64,000 nt of DNA. Source: Aeromicrobium sp. Leaf350. Its GTDB lineage: Bacteria > Actinomycetota > Actinomycetes > Propionibacteriales > Nocardioidaceae. The stretch is taken from assembly GCF_916858655.1 (NCBI RefSeq), contig NZ_CAKASL010000003.1, positions 434,001 through 498,000 of the forward strand, written 5' to 3'. The position numbers and the translations under genes were made by a program. Shown one piece after another: positions 34,203 to 42,667 of this stretch (positions are counted from its first letter, which is position 1; every line of letters starts with the position of its first letter). Below the pieces are notes generated by a model. The model saw only the letters and a program-made list of their open reading frames with translations, had not been told where the DNA came from and searched no databases.

Positions 34203-34276
34203 ATTGAAAATTCTAGCGTCGCGGTCCGAGAACGCCAGGTGAAGCTCGACGGGGGCTCGAGCGCCGCTGCGGTCCC

Positions 34277-34486
34277 TCAGTACCCGGTGTTCCAGCCCAC
34301 GACGAAGGCGATGATGCCGGCAGCGATCGGGACGACGCCGCCGAAGACCACGACCAGCACCCAGGCCCATCCCGGCATGATCGGACCGGACGACGAGGGC
34401 GGCAGGAACGGCTGCGGCTGCTGCGGGTGCTGGTAGTACGGCGGCTGCTGCTCGGGCGGCGGTGGAGGCGGGGGCGACGACGTCAT
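34277..34486 (-). CDS. Small proline-rich membrane protein
   Basis: A 69-residue protein with a Pro/Gln/Tyr-rich N-terminal half (PPPPEQQPPYYQHPQQPQPF) and a single hydrophobic helix (WAWVLVVVFGGVVPIAAGIIAFVVGW). It looks like the small tail-anchored Pro-rich proteins (DUF4190-like fragments) common in actinobacteria. ATG 34486 is the start; the next gene, egtB, is divergent. No function can be assigned. Confidence 0.6.
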   Translation of the reverse strand: MTSSPPPPPPPEQQPPYYQHPQQPQPFLPPSSSGPIMPGWAWVLVVVFGGVVPIAAGIIAFVVGWNTGY

Positions 34487-34618
34487 GCGGCATCGTGGCA
34501 CGCCGCCGGCTCGCCCCACGTGAGAACTGGGTGAACTTCTCGCCGAGAGCCGCCACGTGCCGTGCAGTTGTCGGTGCCGGTGCCTATCGTTGAGGTCAAC
34601 CGAGGCGAGGAGTCGAGG

Positions 34619-35893
34619 ATGCCGGAACCGCTGTGGGACCCCGCCCAGCTGGAGGCGCGCTTCGAGCAGGTGCGCGCCGAGACCGAGGCCCTGGCCGAGC
34701 CCCTCTCGCCCGAGGACCAGACGGTGCAGTCGATGCCCGACGTCTCGCCCACCAAGTGGCATCGCGCCCATGTCACGTGGTTCTTCGAGACCTTCCTGCT
34801 GGCCGAGGCGGAGTCGCACTTCTCGCCCTTCCAGGAGCAGTACTGGTTCCTCTTCAACAGCTACTACGAGGCCGTCGGGCCGCGGTACACCCGTGCCGAC
34901 CGGGGCTACATCACCCGGCCAGGCGCGCACGACGTCGGCCTGTACCGGCAGAACGTCGACGCCCGCGTGCGTGACCTGATCAGCAGCGTCGACGGCGGCA
35001 CGCTCGACAAGCTCGGCTCCACGATCGAGCTCGGCTTCCACCACGAGCAGCAGCACCAGGAGCTGCTGCTCATGGACATCAAGCACGTGCTCTCGGTCAA
35101 CCCGCTCCGCCCCGTCTACGCCGGTGCGCCCGCCGTGCCGTCCGAGCCTGACGAGATGGGCTGGATCGACGTCGAGGGCGGCCTGGTCGAGGTGGGCCAC
35201 GAGGGCTCAGGGTTCAGCTTCGACAACGAGCTCCCGCGGCACCGCGCCTGGCTCGAGCCCTACCGCGTCGCCGACCGGCTCGTCACCAACGGCGAGTGGA
35301 TGGAGTTCATGGCCGCCGGCGGCTACGAGCGCCACGAGCTGTGGCTCTCCGACGGCTGGGCGAAGGTCAAGGCCGAGGAGTGGCGCTCCCCGTTCTACTG
35401 GCGCGACGACGACGGCACGTGGTCCGAGCACACCCTGCACGGCACGCACCCGGTCGATCCGGGTCTGCCGGTCACGCACGTCAGCCACTACGAGGCCGAC
35501 GCCTACGCCACCTGGCGGGGTCTCCGCCTGCCCACCGAACCGGAGTGGGAGCACGCGGTCGACGTCGCGGGCCCCGGCCCCTCGTTCTCCGGATCCGGAC
35601 CCACGCTGCACCCCCGCGCTGCCGAGCCGGCCACCGGACGCCTGCGGCAGGTGCAGGACTCCTGCTGGCAGTGGACCGGGTCGGCGTACCTGCCGTACCC
35701 CGGCTTCTCTGCCCCGGCCGGTGCGATCGGTGAGTACAACGGCAAGTTCATGTCGGGCCAGATGGTGCTGCGCGGCGGCTCCGCTCTCACGCCTGCGGGT
35801 CACGCGCGGCACACCTACCGCAACTTCTTCCCGCCGGGTGCGCGCTGGGCCATGACGGGCGTCCGCCTGGCCGACGGCGGGGCTCCGGCATGA
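34619..35893 (+). CDS. egtB: Ergothioneine biosynthesis protein EgtB (sulfoxide synthase)
   Basis: A 424-residue iron-dependent sulfoxide synthase joining hercynine to a thiol donor. The N-terminal DinB-type domain has KWHRAHVTWFFETF and the iron-binding H-x3-H-x-E in FHHEQQHQELLLMDIKH. The C-terminal formylglycine-generating-enzyme-like domain has FSFDNELPRHRAWLEPYRVADRLVTNGEW, LPTEPEWEHA, the VQDSCWQWTGSAYLPYPGF segment and FMSGQMVLRGGSALTP. ATG 34619 follows a GGCGAGGAG leader. The stop overlaps the egtD ATG (ATGA). No egtA, egtC or egtE is next to it. Confidence 0.93.
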   Translation: MPEPLWDPAQLEARFEQVRAETEALAEPLSPEDQTVQSMPDVSPTKWHRAHVTWFFETFLLAEAESHFSPFQEQYWFLFNSYYEAVGPRYTRADRGYITRPGAHDVGLYRQNVDARVRDLISSVDGGTLDKLGSTIELGFHHEQQHQELLLMDIKHVLSVNPLRPVYAGAPAVPSEPDEMGWIDVEGGLVEVGHEGSGFSFDNELPRHRAWLEPYRVADRLVTNGEWMEFMAAGGYERHELWLSDGWAKVKAEEWRSPFYWRDDDGTWSEHTLHGTHPVDPGLPVTHVSHYEADAYATWRGLRLPTEPEWEHAVDVAGPGPSFSGSGPTLHPRAAEPATGRLRQVQDSCWQWTGSAYLPYPGFSAPAGAIGEYNGKFMSGQMVLRGGSALTPAGHARHTYRNFFPPGARWAMTGVRLADGGAPA

Positions 35894-36867
35894 GCCGGCC
35901 GCCTGAACCGTCCGTGCACGTGGCGCTCGACGCCGAGGGCACCACGAGCAGCCTGGTGGCCGACGTCCGTCGGGGGCTTGGCTCGGTGCCGCGCACCCTC
36001 CCGCCGAAGTGGCTGTACGACGACTGTGGGTCCGAGCTGTTCGACCAGATCACGCGGCTGCCCGAGTACTACCCGACCGAGGCCGAGCGCCGTCTGCTCG
36101 CCCAGCACGCCGCCGACGTCGTGCGCGAGACCGCCGCCTCGACCCTCGTCGAGCTCGGCAGCGGCACGAGCGACAAGACCCGCACGCTGCTCGACGCCTT
36201 CACCGAGGGCGGCATCCTGCGGCGCTTCGTCCCGGTCGACGTCAGCGAGGCGACGTTGCGCTCGGCCGCGAGCATGCTGGTGCAGCGCTACCCGGGCCTG
36301 ACGGTCGAGCCCCTCGTCGGCGACTTCACCCTCCACCTCGGCCACCTGCCCTCGGGTGACCGCAAGGTCGTGGCGTTCCTCGGTGGCACGATCGGCAACT
36401 TCTACGTCGAGGAGCGGGCCGCGTTCCTCGGCGCGCTGGCCGACTCCCTGGCGCCGGGCGACTTCCTGCTGCTCGGCACCGACGTCGTGAAGGACGCTGA
36501 CCGCCTCGTGGCCGCGTATAACGACTCGGCGGGGGTCACGGAGGCCTTCGTGACCAACAGCCTGGCGGTGCTCAACCGGGAGCTCGGCGCCGACTTCGAC
36601 CTCGACGCCTTCACCTATGTGCCGTTCTGGGACCCCGCGATGGAGCGCATGGACCTCCGGCTGCGGGCCGAGACCCCGCAGCGGGTCACCCTGCCGGGCG
36701 CCGACCTGGTCGTCGAGCTCGCGGCGGGGGAGGAGATCCGGGTCGAGATCTCCACGAAGTTCCGGCCCGACCAGCTCCGCGACGAGCTCGCGGCCGCCGG
36801 TTTCGCGACCGACCACCTCTGGACCGACGGCGACTTCGCCCTCACCCTCGCCCGCCGCCTCCCCTGA
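35890..36867 (+). CDS. egtD: L-histidine N-alpha-methyltransferase EgtD
   Basis: A 325-residue SAM-dependent methyltransferase that trimethylates histidine to hercynine. The N-terminal substrate-binding part has PPKWLYDDCGSELFDQITRLPEYYPTEAERRLL. The SAM-binding motif is in TLVELGSGTSDKTRTLLDAF, followed by FVPVDVSEATL and VVAFLGGTIGNFYVEER. The C-terminal ISTKFRPDQLRDELAAAGF is also typical. It overlaps egtB by 4 bp and is the last gene of the pair. Repeats fill the space to the convergent gene. Confidence 0.95.
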   Translation: MSRPPEPSVHVALDAEGTTSSLVADVRRGLGSVPRTLPPKWLYDDCGSELFDQITRLPEYYPTEAERRLLAQHAADVVRETAASTLVELGSGTSDKTRTLLDAFTEGGILRRFVPVDVSEATLRSAASMLVQRYPGLTVEPLVGDFTLHLGHLPSGDRKVVAFLGGTIGNFYVEERAAFLGALADSLAPGDFLLLGTDVVKDADRLVAAYNDSAGVTEAFVTNSLAVLNRELGADFDLDAFTYVPFWDPAMERMDLRLRAETPQRVTLPGADLVVELAAGEEIRVEISTKFRPDQLRDELAAAGFATDHLWTDGDFALTLARRLP

Positions 36868-36875
36868 CCCAATGA

Positions 36876-37010
36876 CCGCTCGCGAGAGACTTTGTTACCC
36901 CTGGCGAGAGACTTTGTCTGTGGTCAGGAGTGAGTATTTCGCCTGGTCGGCGGACGAGCGGTGACAAGCTCACTCCCGAGCGGTAACAAGCGCACTCGCG
37001 AGGGGTCAGC
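36876..37010. repeat. Intergenic repeat block with CTCGCGAGAGACTTTGTTAC-type units
   Basis: Two direct units (about 36876-36897 and 36898-36919, 22 bp apart) share GCGAGAGACTTTGT. Inverted related units lie at about 36954-37006 (GAGCGGTGACAAGCTCACT and GAGCGGTAACAAGCGCACTC). A central stretch separates them. It sits between the convergent stops of egtD and the DUF6314 gene and has the same design and near-identical units as the block at 46737-46903. Confidence 0.85.
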
Positions 37011-37018
37011 GGGTCGGG

Positions 37019-37423
37019 TCAGCGGGTGAGTCGGGACGTCATCGTGTAGTCCTTGGCGGGCCCGGTGACGTTCCAGACGACCGCCCACGCGTCTGACGCC
37101 GCGGTGTCGATGCGGCCCTCGTAGACGTCGGCACCGCACGGGTGCACGACGGGCGCATCGGTCTCCCACGGGTGGAAGTCGCGGCCGTCGTCGAACGTGA
37201 CCCACCAGCCGTCGTCGCGCTGCTCGACGAACAGGGTGCGGTAGATCGGTGCCGATCCGCCCTCCCACGTCATGGTGCCGTTCTCGGACCAGCGGATGCG
37301 GCCGTCGTCGTCCAGGCTGAGCTCACTGGTGCCGTGGACGTGCCGCACGGGTCCGAGCCGGTCGTCGACCCGGCGGGAGAGCTGCCAGGTCCCCAGCAGG
37401 TCACGAGGGTCGGTGGAGCTCAC
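37019..37423 (-). CDS. DUF6314 family protein
   Basis: A 134-residue small beta-rich protein resembling DUF6314. It begins with DLLGTWQLSRRVDDR, has the repeated strand pattern HVHGTSELSLDDDGRIRWSENGTMTW, and contains the signature FDDGRDFHPWETDAPVVHPCGADVYEG. The C-terminal WNVTGPAKDYTMTSRLTR ends the barrel. The start is GTG 37423. The family is lipocalin-like in look, with no known role. It diverges from the serine hydrolase gene with 55 bp between them. Confidence 0.8.
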   Translation of the reverse strand: MSSTDPRDLLGTWQLSRRVDDRLGPVRHVHGTSELSLDDDGRIRWSENGTMTWEGGSAPIYRTLFVEQRDDGWWVTFDDGRDFHPWETDAPVVHPCGADVYEGRIDTAASDAWAVVWNVTGPAKDYTMTSRLTR

Positions 37424-37478
37424 GCGTCGAGCCTGGTCGTCGCGGGCGGGCGGGTCAAGTCGCTGCGACGATGAGGAC

Positions 37479-38633
37479 ATGACCGACCTCGAGCCCCGGG
37501 TGCGCACCGCCCTCACCCAGCTGATCGACGACGGCGACCTCCCGGGCGCCACGTGGGCCCTGGTGGTGGGCAGGGGTGAGCAGCGGACGGTCCACGTCGA
37601 GTCGGCAGGCACCTGCTCCGACGACACGATCTTCCGGATCGCGTCGCTCACCAAACCGGTCGTGGGCGTCCTCACGAGGATCCTCGTCGAGGAGGGCGTG
37701 CTGGGTCTCGCCGACCCGGTCACCCGTTGGGTGCCGGAGCTCGAGGGTCGGCAGGTGCTGCGGTCGCCGGGCGCCGAGCTGGACGACGTCGTCCCTCCCG
37801 CCCGCGACCTGACCGTCGCCGACGTCCTGGAGATGGGCGCCGGGCTCGGGTGGAGCCCCGTGCTGGAGGGCACCCCGCTGCAGCGGGCCCAGGTCGAGAC
37901 GGAGCTGGAGTCGACGTGGCAGCCGAGCCCGCTGGAGCCGGACGAGTGGGTGCGGCGCCTCCGCGACGTCCCGATGGCCCACCAGCCGGGTGAGGGCTGG
38001 CTCTACCAGATGTCGTTCGACCTGCTGCCAGTCGTGCTCGAACGCGCCGCAGGAGCAGGGCTCGACGAGATCCTGGCCGAGCGGCTGCTCGAGCCGCTGA
38101 ACATGGCCGACACCGGTTGGCAGGTCGGCCCGGACCAGCTCGGTCGGGTGCCCGCCCAGTTCTTCCCCGACGGCAGCGGTGGGCACGTCGAGGTGTCACC
38201 GGAGGCGGACCCCTCCCTGGCCGAGCGACCGGCGTTCCGCTCGGCCGCGACAGGACTGCTCTCGACCGCTGCCGACCTGGCCGCCTTCGTGTCGTTGCTG
38301 CTCGAGGACGGTGCCGGCCCGCGCGGGCCGGTGGTCCCGGCGGCGGTGCTGCACCACCTGGCGGGCGACCGACTCGGTCACGAGGCGCGGGTGATGGCGC
38401 AGGCCGACCTCGGCCCGAAGCTCGGCTGGGGCCACGGCGTCGCGGTGGACCTCGAGCCGGCCTACCCCGGCTCGCACGTCGGGAGGTTCGGGTGGCACGG
38501 AGGCACGGGCACGTCGATGTGGGTCGATCCCACCGCCGGCCTCGGAGCGGTGCTGCTGACCCAGCACGGCCTGGGCGACCCGAACGGCGCGGACTACCTC
38601 GACACGTTCTGGTCGGCCGTCCACGCCGTGTGA
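37479..38633 (+). CDS. Serine hydrolase of the beta-lactamase/penicillin-binding-protein family
   Basis: A 384-residue class C beta-lactamase-fold protein. The nucleophile motif S-x2-K is ASLTKPV (S56, K59), the second motif is YQM in GWLYQMSFDLL, and the third is the HGG form in RFGWHGGTGTSMWVDP. Such stand-alone proteins include esterases and peptidases; true beta-lactamase activity is unlikely. No signal peptide is visible, so it is probably cytoplasmic. ATG 37479 begins MTDLEPRVRTAL. A strong terminator follows. Confidence 0.9.
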   Translation: MTDLEPRVRTALTQLIDDGDLPGATWALVVGRGEQRTVHVESAGTCSDDTIFRIASLTKPVVGVLTRILVEEGVLGLADPVTRWVPELEGRQVLRSPGAELDDVVPPARDLTVADVLEMGAGLGWSPVLEGTPLQRAQVETELESTWQPSPLEPDEWVRRLRDVPMAHQPGEGWLYQMSFDLLPVVLERAAGAGLDEILAERLLEPLNMADTGWQVGPDQLGRVPAQFFPDGSGGHVEVSPEADPSLAERPAFRSAATGLLSTAADLAAFVSLLLEDGAGPRGPVVPAAVLHHLAGDRLGHEARVMAQADLGPKLGWGHGVAVDLEPAYPGSHVGRFGWHGGTGTSMWVDPTAGLGAVLLTQHGLGDPNGADYLDTFWSAVHAV

Positions 38634-38662
38634 CCCGGGCACTGCCGGCTGCAGGCGCAGGA

Positions 38663-38705
38663 ACGCCGCAGGGGCGGACCCGGATCGGGCCCGCCCCTGC
38701 GGCGT
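38663..38705. terminator. Two-way terminator between the serine hydrolase and pckG
   Basis: ACGCCGCAGGGGCGG (38663-38677) pairs perfectly with its inverse at 38691-38705 around a 13-base loop, 30 bp after the hydrolase stop and 13 bp from the pckG stop. Confidence 0.88.
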
Positions 38706-38718
38706 CAGTGCTGCGTGA

Positions 38719-40545
38719 CTACTCGGCGGCGTCGAGCGCGGCGGCGACGCGGCGGTGCGCCTCCCAGATCTCCTCCGGCAGGCCGTCGAACTGCGCGAGG
38801 TGCTTCTCGCGGTGGCTCATCTCCTGCTTCCAGCGCTCGATGTCGATCGTCAGGACCGTGTCGAGGTCGGCGAGGCCCTGCTCGTCCAGACCCTCGAGCA
38901 GCAGCTCCTCGCGCTTCGGGATGACGCCGACGGGCGTCTCGACGCCCTCGACCTCACCGTTCATGTACTGCATGAGCCACACGAGCGGACGCAGGTTCTC
39001 GCGGTAGCCCGGCCACAGGAAGCGGCCGTCGTCACCCCGCTGGAACCAGTTGACGTGCGCGAAGATCGGCTTCGTCGTGGCCCGGCTGAAGACCTCGAGC
39101 CAGTGCGCGGCGTAGTCAGCCTCGGAGTACGACATGAAGGGGCGCATCGACATGGGGTCGTACCGCAGCACGCCCTCCAGGCCGTCGGCCGCGGCCGTGG
39201 CCTCCGCGCCCAGCGTCAGGCCGTCGTACACGCCCTCGGCGACGTCGTTGATCGCGCGCACCAGCGGCTCGCGGTCACGGGTGCGGCCACCGAAGATGAC
39301 GCCGTGGATCTCGACGCCCGCCGGGTTCTCGAAGTCCTTCGCGACGTTCGGCACGTTGGCCAGCGTCGTGGTGAACCGGCTGTTCGGGTGGGCCCACGGG
39401 GCGTCGACCTCGTCGCCCGTGCGGTCGGCGATGAGGTCGCCCTTCCAGTCCTCCCAGCCGTCGAGGTCGGCCGGCTTGTCGCCCTTGCCCTCCCACCAGA
39501 CCTCCTGGGTCTTGGCGTTGTAGGCGACGTTGGTGAAGATCGCGCCCGTGCCGGGCACGATGGAGTCGACCGCGGTGGGGTTGGTCTTCTCGTTGGTGTC
39601 CTTCGCGACGCCGAAGACGCCGTTCTCGGGGTTCATCCCGTAGAGCTTGCCGTCCTCGCCGACCCACAGCCACGCGATGTCGTCGCCGTAGAACTCGACG
39701 TAGTACCGGTCGCCCAGCGCGTCGGGGGCCAGCGTCATGGCGAGGTTCGTCTTGCCCGAGGCCGAGGGGAAGCCGCCACAGATGTGGTACTTCTTGCCGG
39801 TCTCCTTGTCGACGACGCCGAGCAGCATGAACTGCTCGACGAGGAAGCCGTTCTTCCAGCCGTCGTAGGAGCCCTGGCGCAGGCCGTGGGCGATCTTGCC
39901 CAGCAGCGCGTTGCCGCCGTAGGACGAGCCGAAGTGCAGGATCGTGCGCTCGTCGGCGACCGTCACGAAGTAGCGCTGGTCCTCCGGCGTGCCCTGGCCC
40001 AGGTTCGGCAGGTCGCCCGTGACGTGCACGGCGTGGACGAACGAGGCGCCCAGGTCGTTGATGTACTCCACGCCCACGCGCGCCATGCGGATCATCTGCA
40101 TGACGACGTTGCGGTTGTCGGTCAGCTCGACACCGGCTGCGAACTCCTCCAGCGGGGAGCCGGGAGGCGCCATCAGGTAGGGGATCACGTACATCGTCTT
40201 GCCGGCCGACGCGCCGGTCATGAGGCCGACCAGCTTGTCCTTCATCTCGGCCGCGGGACGCCAGTTGTTGTAGATGCCCTTGTCGTTCTCGTCGCTCGTG
40301 GCGACGATCGTGCGCTCCTCGGCGCGGGCGGTGTCCTTGAAGTAGCTGCGCGAGTAGTAGCGGCCCTCGCCGACCGGGAGGAGCTCACCGGCCTCGACGG
40401 CCTCGGCGACCAGGCGGTCGTCGTCACTGGCGTTCACGACCTCAAGTCGCTCGGCTCCGGTGACCTCGAACCAGTGCTTCACGTACTCGCGCACGTGGGT
40501 GTTGGTGAGTCCGGCAGCGTCCAGGGTTGCGTCGACGTCGGTCAT
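38719..40545 (-). CDS. pckG: Phosphoenolpyruvate carboxykinase (GTP)
   Basis: A 608-residue GTP-dependent PEPCK converting oxaloacetate to PEP in gluconeogenesis. The P-loop is FPSASGKTNLAMTLAP, with the active-site cysteine just before it in YHICGGFPSASG. Other motifs are FGSSYGGNALLGKIAHGLRQGS, EFYGDDIAWLWVGEDG, HVNWFQRGDDG and ATVATSDENDKGIYNNW-like start residues. ATG 40545 is preferred over the further upstream frame, which only encodes a non-conserved leader. Monocistronic, with a 106-bp gap to the enoyl-CoA hydratase stop. Confidence 0.95.
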   Translation of the reverse strand: MTDVDATLDAAGLTNTHVREYVKHWFEVTGAERLEVVNASDDDRLVAEAVEAGELLPVGEGRYYSRSYFKDTARAEERTIVATSDENDKGIYNNWRPAAEMKDKLVGLMTGASAGKTMYVIPYLMAPPGSPLEEFAAGVELTDNRNVVMQMIRMARVGVEYINDLGASFVHAVHVTGDLPNLGQGTPEDQRYFVTVADERTILHFGSSYGGNALLGKIAHGLRQGSYDGWKNGFLVEQFMLLGVVDKETGKKYHICGGFPSASGKTNLAMTLAPDALGDRYYVEFYGDDIAWLWVGEDGKLYGMNPENGVFGVAKDTNEKTNPTAVDSIVPGTGAIFTNVAYNAKTQEVWWEGKGDKPADLDGWEDWKGDLIADRTGDEVDAPWAHPNSRFTTTLANVPNVAKDFENPAGVEIHGVIFGGRTRDREPLVRAINDVAEGVYDGLTLGAEATAAADGLEGVLRYDPMSMRPFMSYSEADYAAHWLEVFSRATTKPIFAHVNWFQRGDDGRFLWPGYRENLRPLVWLMQYMNGEVEGVETPVGVIPKREELLLEGLDEQGLADLDTVLTIDIERWKQEMSHREKHLAQFDGLPEEIWEAHRRVAAALDAAE

Positions 40546-40651
40546 CGCCCGTGGGTTCCTCTCGGTTGTACAGGGTGCCTCCGCGGGCACCTTGCAGGGC
40601 ATCGTGCCACATACGGGCGACGTGGGGCCCGGCAGCATCGAGGGGCGTCGG

Positions 40652-41455
40652 TCAGCGATCGGTGAAGTTCGCGGCGCGCTTCTCGCGGAAGGCCGTGGTG
40701 CCCTCTGTGAAGTCGTCGGCCGCCAGGAGCCCCGCCTGACCGTCGAGCTCGACCGCGAAGGCGTGGTCGAGGCTCCCGAGGGTCGCGTCGTTGACCGCGG
40801 CCTTCGTCCGCGCGTACGCGACGGAGGGGCCGTTCGAGAGTCGGGCGAGGACGTCGCTCACGTGGGCGTCGAAGGCGTCAGCCCGCGAGACGGACGCGAT
40901 GAGCCCGAGCGCCGCGGCCTCCTCGGCGGTGACGCGCTCGGCGAGCAGCGCCATGCGCATGGCCGTGGCGCGGCCGACCGCCGCCGCGACGAGGGCGCTC
41001 GCCCCGCCGTCGGGCATCAGGCCGATCTTGGTGAAGGCCAGCATGAAGAACGCCTGGTCGCTCGCGAGGGTGATGTCGGCGGCGAGCGCGATCGGCACGC
41101 CGATGCCGGCACACGGTCCCTGGACCACCGAGACGACGGGCAGGGGAGAGGTCGTCAGGGCTCGCACCAGACGCTCGCCGGCGACGATCGTGTCGGTCGC
41201 CGGGGGCCCGTCGTCGGCGCTCACGTCGCCGCCGATGTCGGCGCCGGAGCAGAAGCCGCGTCCCTCGGCACGCAGCGCGATGACCCTCGCGCCCGTCTCG
41301 GCGGCACCCTCGACGACGTCAGCGAGATCGTCGAGCATCTCGGTGTTGACCGCGTTGAGGGTCGAGCCACGGCGGAGCCACACGGTCAGGACGTCGTGGT
41401 CGAGGGACGAGCCGACGGCGTCGCCGGACCGGGTGCCAGGAGTCAGGTCAGTCAT
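40652..41455 (-). CDS. Enoyl-CoA hydratase/isomerase family protein
   Basis: A 267-residue crotonase. GRGFCSGADIGGDVS is the oxyanion-hole loop, LPVVSVVQGPCAGIGVPIALAADITLASDQAFFMLAFTKIGLMPDGGASALVAAAVG carries the second oxyanion glycines and the catalytic Glu position is replaced by Asp/Gly (MPDGG). The C-terminal part ends in FTEGTTAFREKRAANFTDR, usual for the family. Because the glutamates of true hydratases are not both obvious, it may be an isomerase or another crotonase. Divergent from the gamma-glutamylcyclotransferase gene. Confidence 0.85.
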   Translation of the reverse strand: MTDLTPGTRSGDAVGSSLDHDVLTVWLRRGSTLNAVNTEMLDDLADVVEGAAETGARVIALRAEGRGFCSGADIGGDVSADDGPPATDTIVAGERLVRALTTSPLPVVSVVQGPCAGIGVPIALAADITLASDQAFFMLAFTKIGLMPDGGASALVAAAVGRATAMRMALLAERVTAEEAAALGLIASVSRADAFDAHVSDVLARLSNGPSVAYARTKAAVNDATLGSLDHAFAVELDGQAGLLAADDFTEGTTAFREKRAANFTDR

Positions 41456-41532
41456 GCCGCGACCCTAGCGCAGTCAGCGGTGACCGCACCGGGTCCGCAG
41501 TGCCGGCGGTAGCGGTCCCCGACACTGGGTGC

Positions 41533-41868
41533 ATGACCTATCTCCTCTTCTCCTACGGGACGCTCCGCCTCCCGGCGGTGCAGGCCGACGTGTTCGGCGG
41601 GCCCGTGCCGAGCGAGGCGGACGCCGTCGTCGGCCACGTGCTGGGAGAGGTGCGGATCGAGGACCCGCGGGTGCTCGAGCTCAGCGGCATCGAGGTGCAT
41701 CCCGTCCTGCTGCCGAGCTCCGACCCCGACGCGCGGGTCGACGGCGTCGTGCTCGTGCTCGACGACCAGCAGCTCGCGGCGGCCGACGCCTACGAGGTCG
41801 ACGCCTACCGGCGGGTCGAGGTGCCGCTGCAGTCCGGTCGCACGGCCTGGGTGTACGCGCTCGCCTGA
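41533..41868 (+). CDS. Gamma-glutamylcyclotransferase (AIG2-like) family protein
   Basis: A 111-residue AIG2/GGCT-fold protein. The start LLFSYGTLRLPAVQADVFGG is the hallmark substrate loop (SYGTL). The conserved glutamate is in the DAYEVDAYRRVEV segment, and VDGVVLVLDDQQLAAADAYE precedes it. These proteins act on gamma-glutamyl amines or peptides, or have no known activity. It begins at ATG 41533 with an ordinary spacing. It is separated from the RibD-like gene by 31 bp and may be cotranscribed with it. Confidence 0.85.
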   Translation: MTYLLFSYGTLRLPAVQADVFGGPVPSEADAVVGHVLGEVRIEDPRVLELSGIEVHPVLLPSSDPDARVDGVVLVLDDQQLAAADAYEVDAYRRVEVPLQSGRTAWVYALA

Positions 41869-41899
41869 TGATTTCGGTGATCCTGCCTAGGCTGCCCGT

Positions 41900-42667
41900 A
41901 TGACGTCCTCCGGCGCCCGCCCGACACCCCTGCGCGAGACGTGGGGCCCAGGCCTCGAGGGGAGGTCCGTCGACACCGATCGCCTCACGGATCTCTACCG
42001 CTGGCCCGACGACCGCCCGTGGGTGCGCGCGATGATGGCCACGACGCTCGACGGAGCCGCCGCCGGCGGCGACGGCGTCAGCGGGTCGGTCTCCTCGGAC
42101 GCCGACCGACTCGTCTTCGGCGAGGTGCGACGTCGTGCGGACGCCGTCCTCGTGGGCGCCGGCACCCTGCGTGCCGAGGAGTACACCCCGATGCGGGCCA
42201 AGGACGCCGACCTCGCGGACCGTCGGGCCGCAGGTCAGCTCGACGCTCCCGTCCTCGTCGTCGTCAGTCGGTCGCTCGACCTGCCGTGGCAGCTGCCGGT
42301 GTGGGCGGAGTCGACGCACCCGCCGGTGGTGGTGACGGACGGCTCGGCCACGCCCGAGCGCACCGCCGCGGCCCACGACCGTGTCGACGTCGTGACGCTG
42401 GACGACCTCGCACCTCAGCGTCTCGTGGAGGCCGTGGTCGGTCGTGGGCTCCCTCGCATCGTCTGCGAGGGCGGCCCGCACCTCCTGCGCGACCTGCTGG
42501 CCGCCGGCGTCGTCGACGAGGCCGACATCACGGTGTCCCCGATGTTCGTGGGTACCGCAGGTTCGCCGTCCACCCCGTTGCTGTCCGAGGCGGTGCGGGG
42601 TGAGCTGGCCGGCCTGCTCGTGGGGGATGATTTCCTGATGGCCCGCTACCTCCTCACGTCGTCGTGA
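41900..42667 (+). CDS. Pyrimidine reductase family protein (RibD C-terminal domain)
   Basis: A 255-residue RibD_C/DHFR-like reductase. ATTLDGAAAG (MATTLDG) is the N-terminal binding motif, followed by SDADRLVFGEVRRRADAVLVGAGTLRAEEY with the typical RADAVLVG-GT arrangement, and GLPRIVCEGGPHLLRDLLAAGVVDE with the conserved EGG. The stand-alone form lacks the deaminase domain of RibD. It might be the riboflavin-pathway reductase or a reductase for a pterin-like compound, given the DHPS-like gene that overlaps it by 4 bp (GTGA). Confidence 0.85.
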   Translation: MTSSGARPTPLRETWGPGLEGRSVDTDRLTDLYRWPDDRPWVRAMMATTLDGAAAGGDGVSGSVSSDADRLVFGEVRRRADAVLVGAGTLRAEEYTPMRAKDADLADRRAAGQLDAPVLVVVSRSLDLPWQLPVWAESTHPPVVVTDGSATPERTAAAHDRVDVVTLDDLAPQRLVEAVVGRGLPRIVCEGGPHLLRDLLAAGVVDEADITVSPMFVGTAGSPSTPLLSEAVRGELAGLLVGDDFLMARYLLTSS

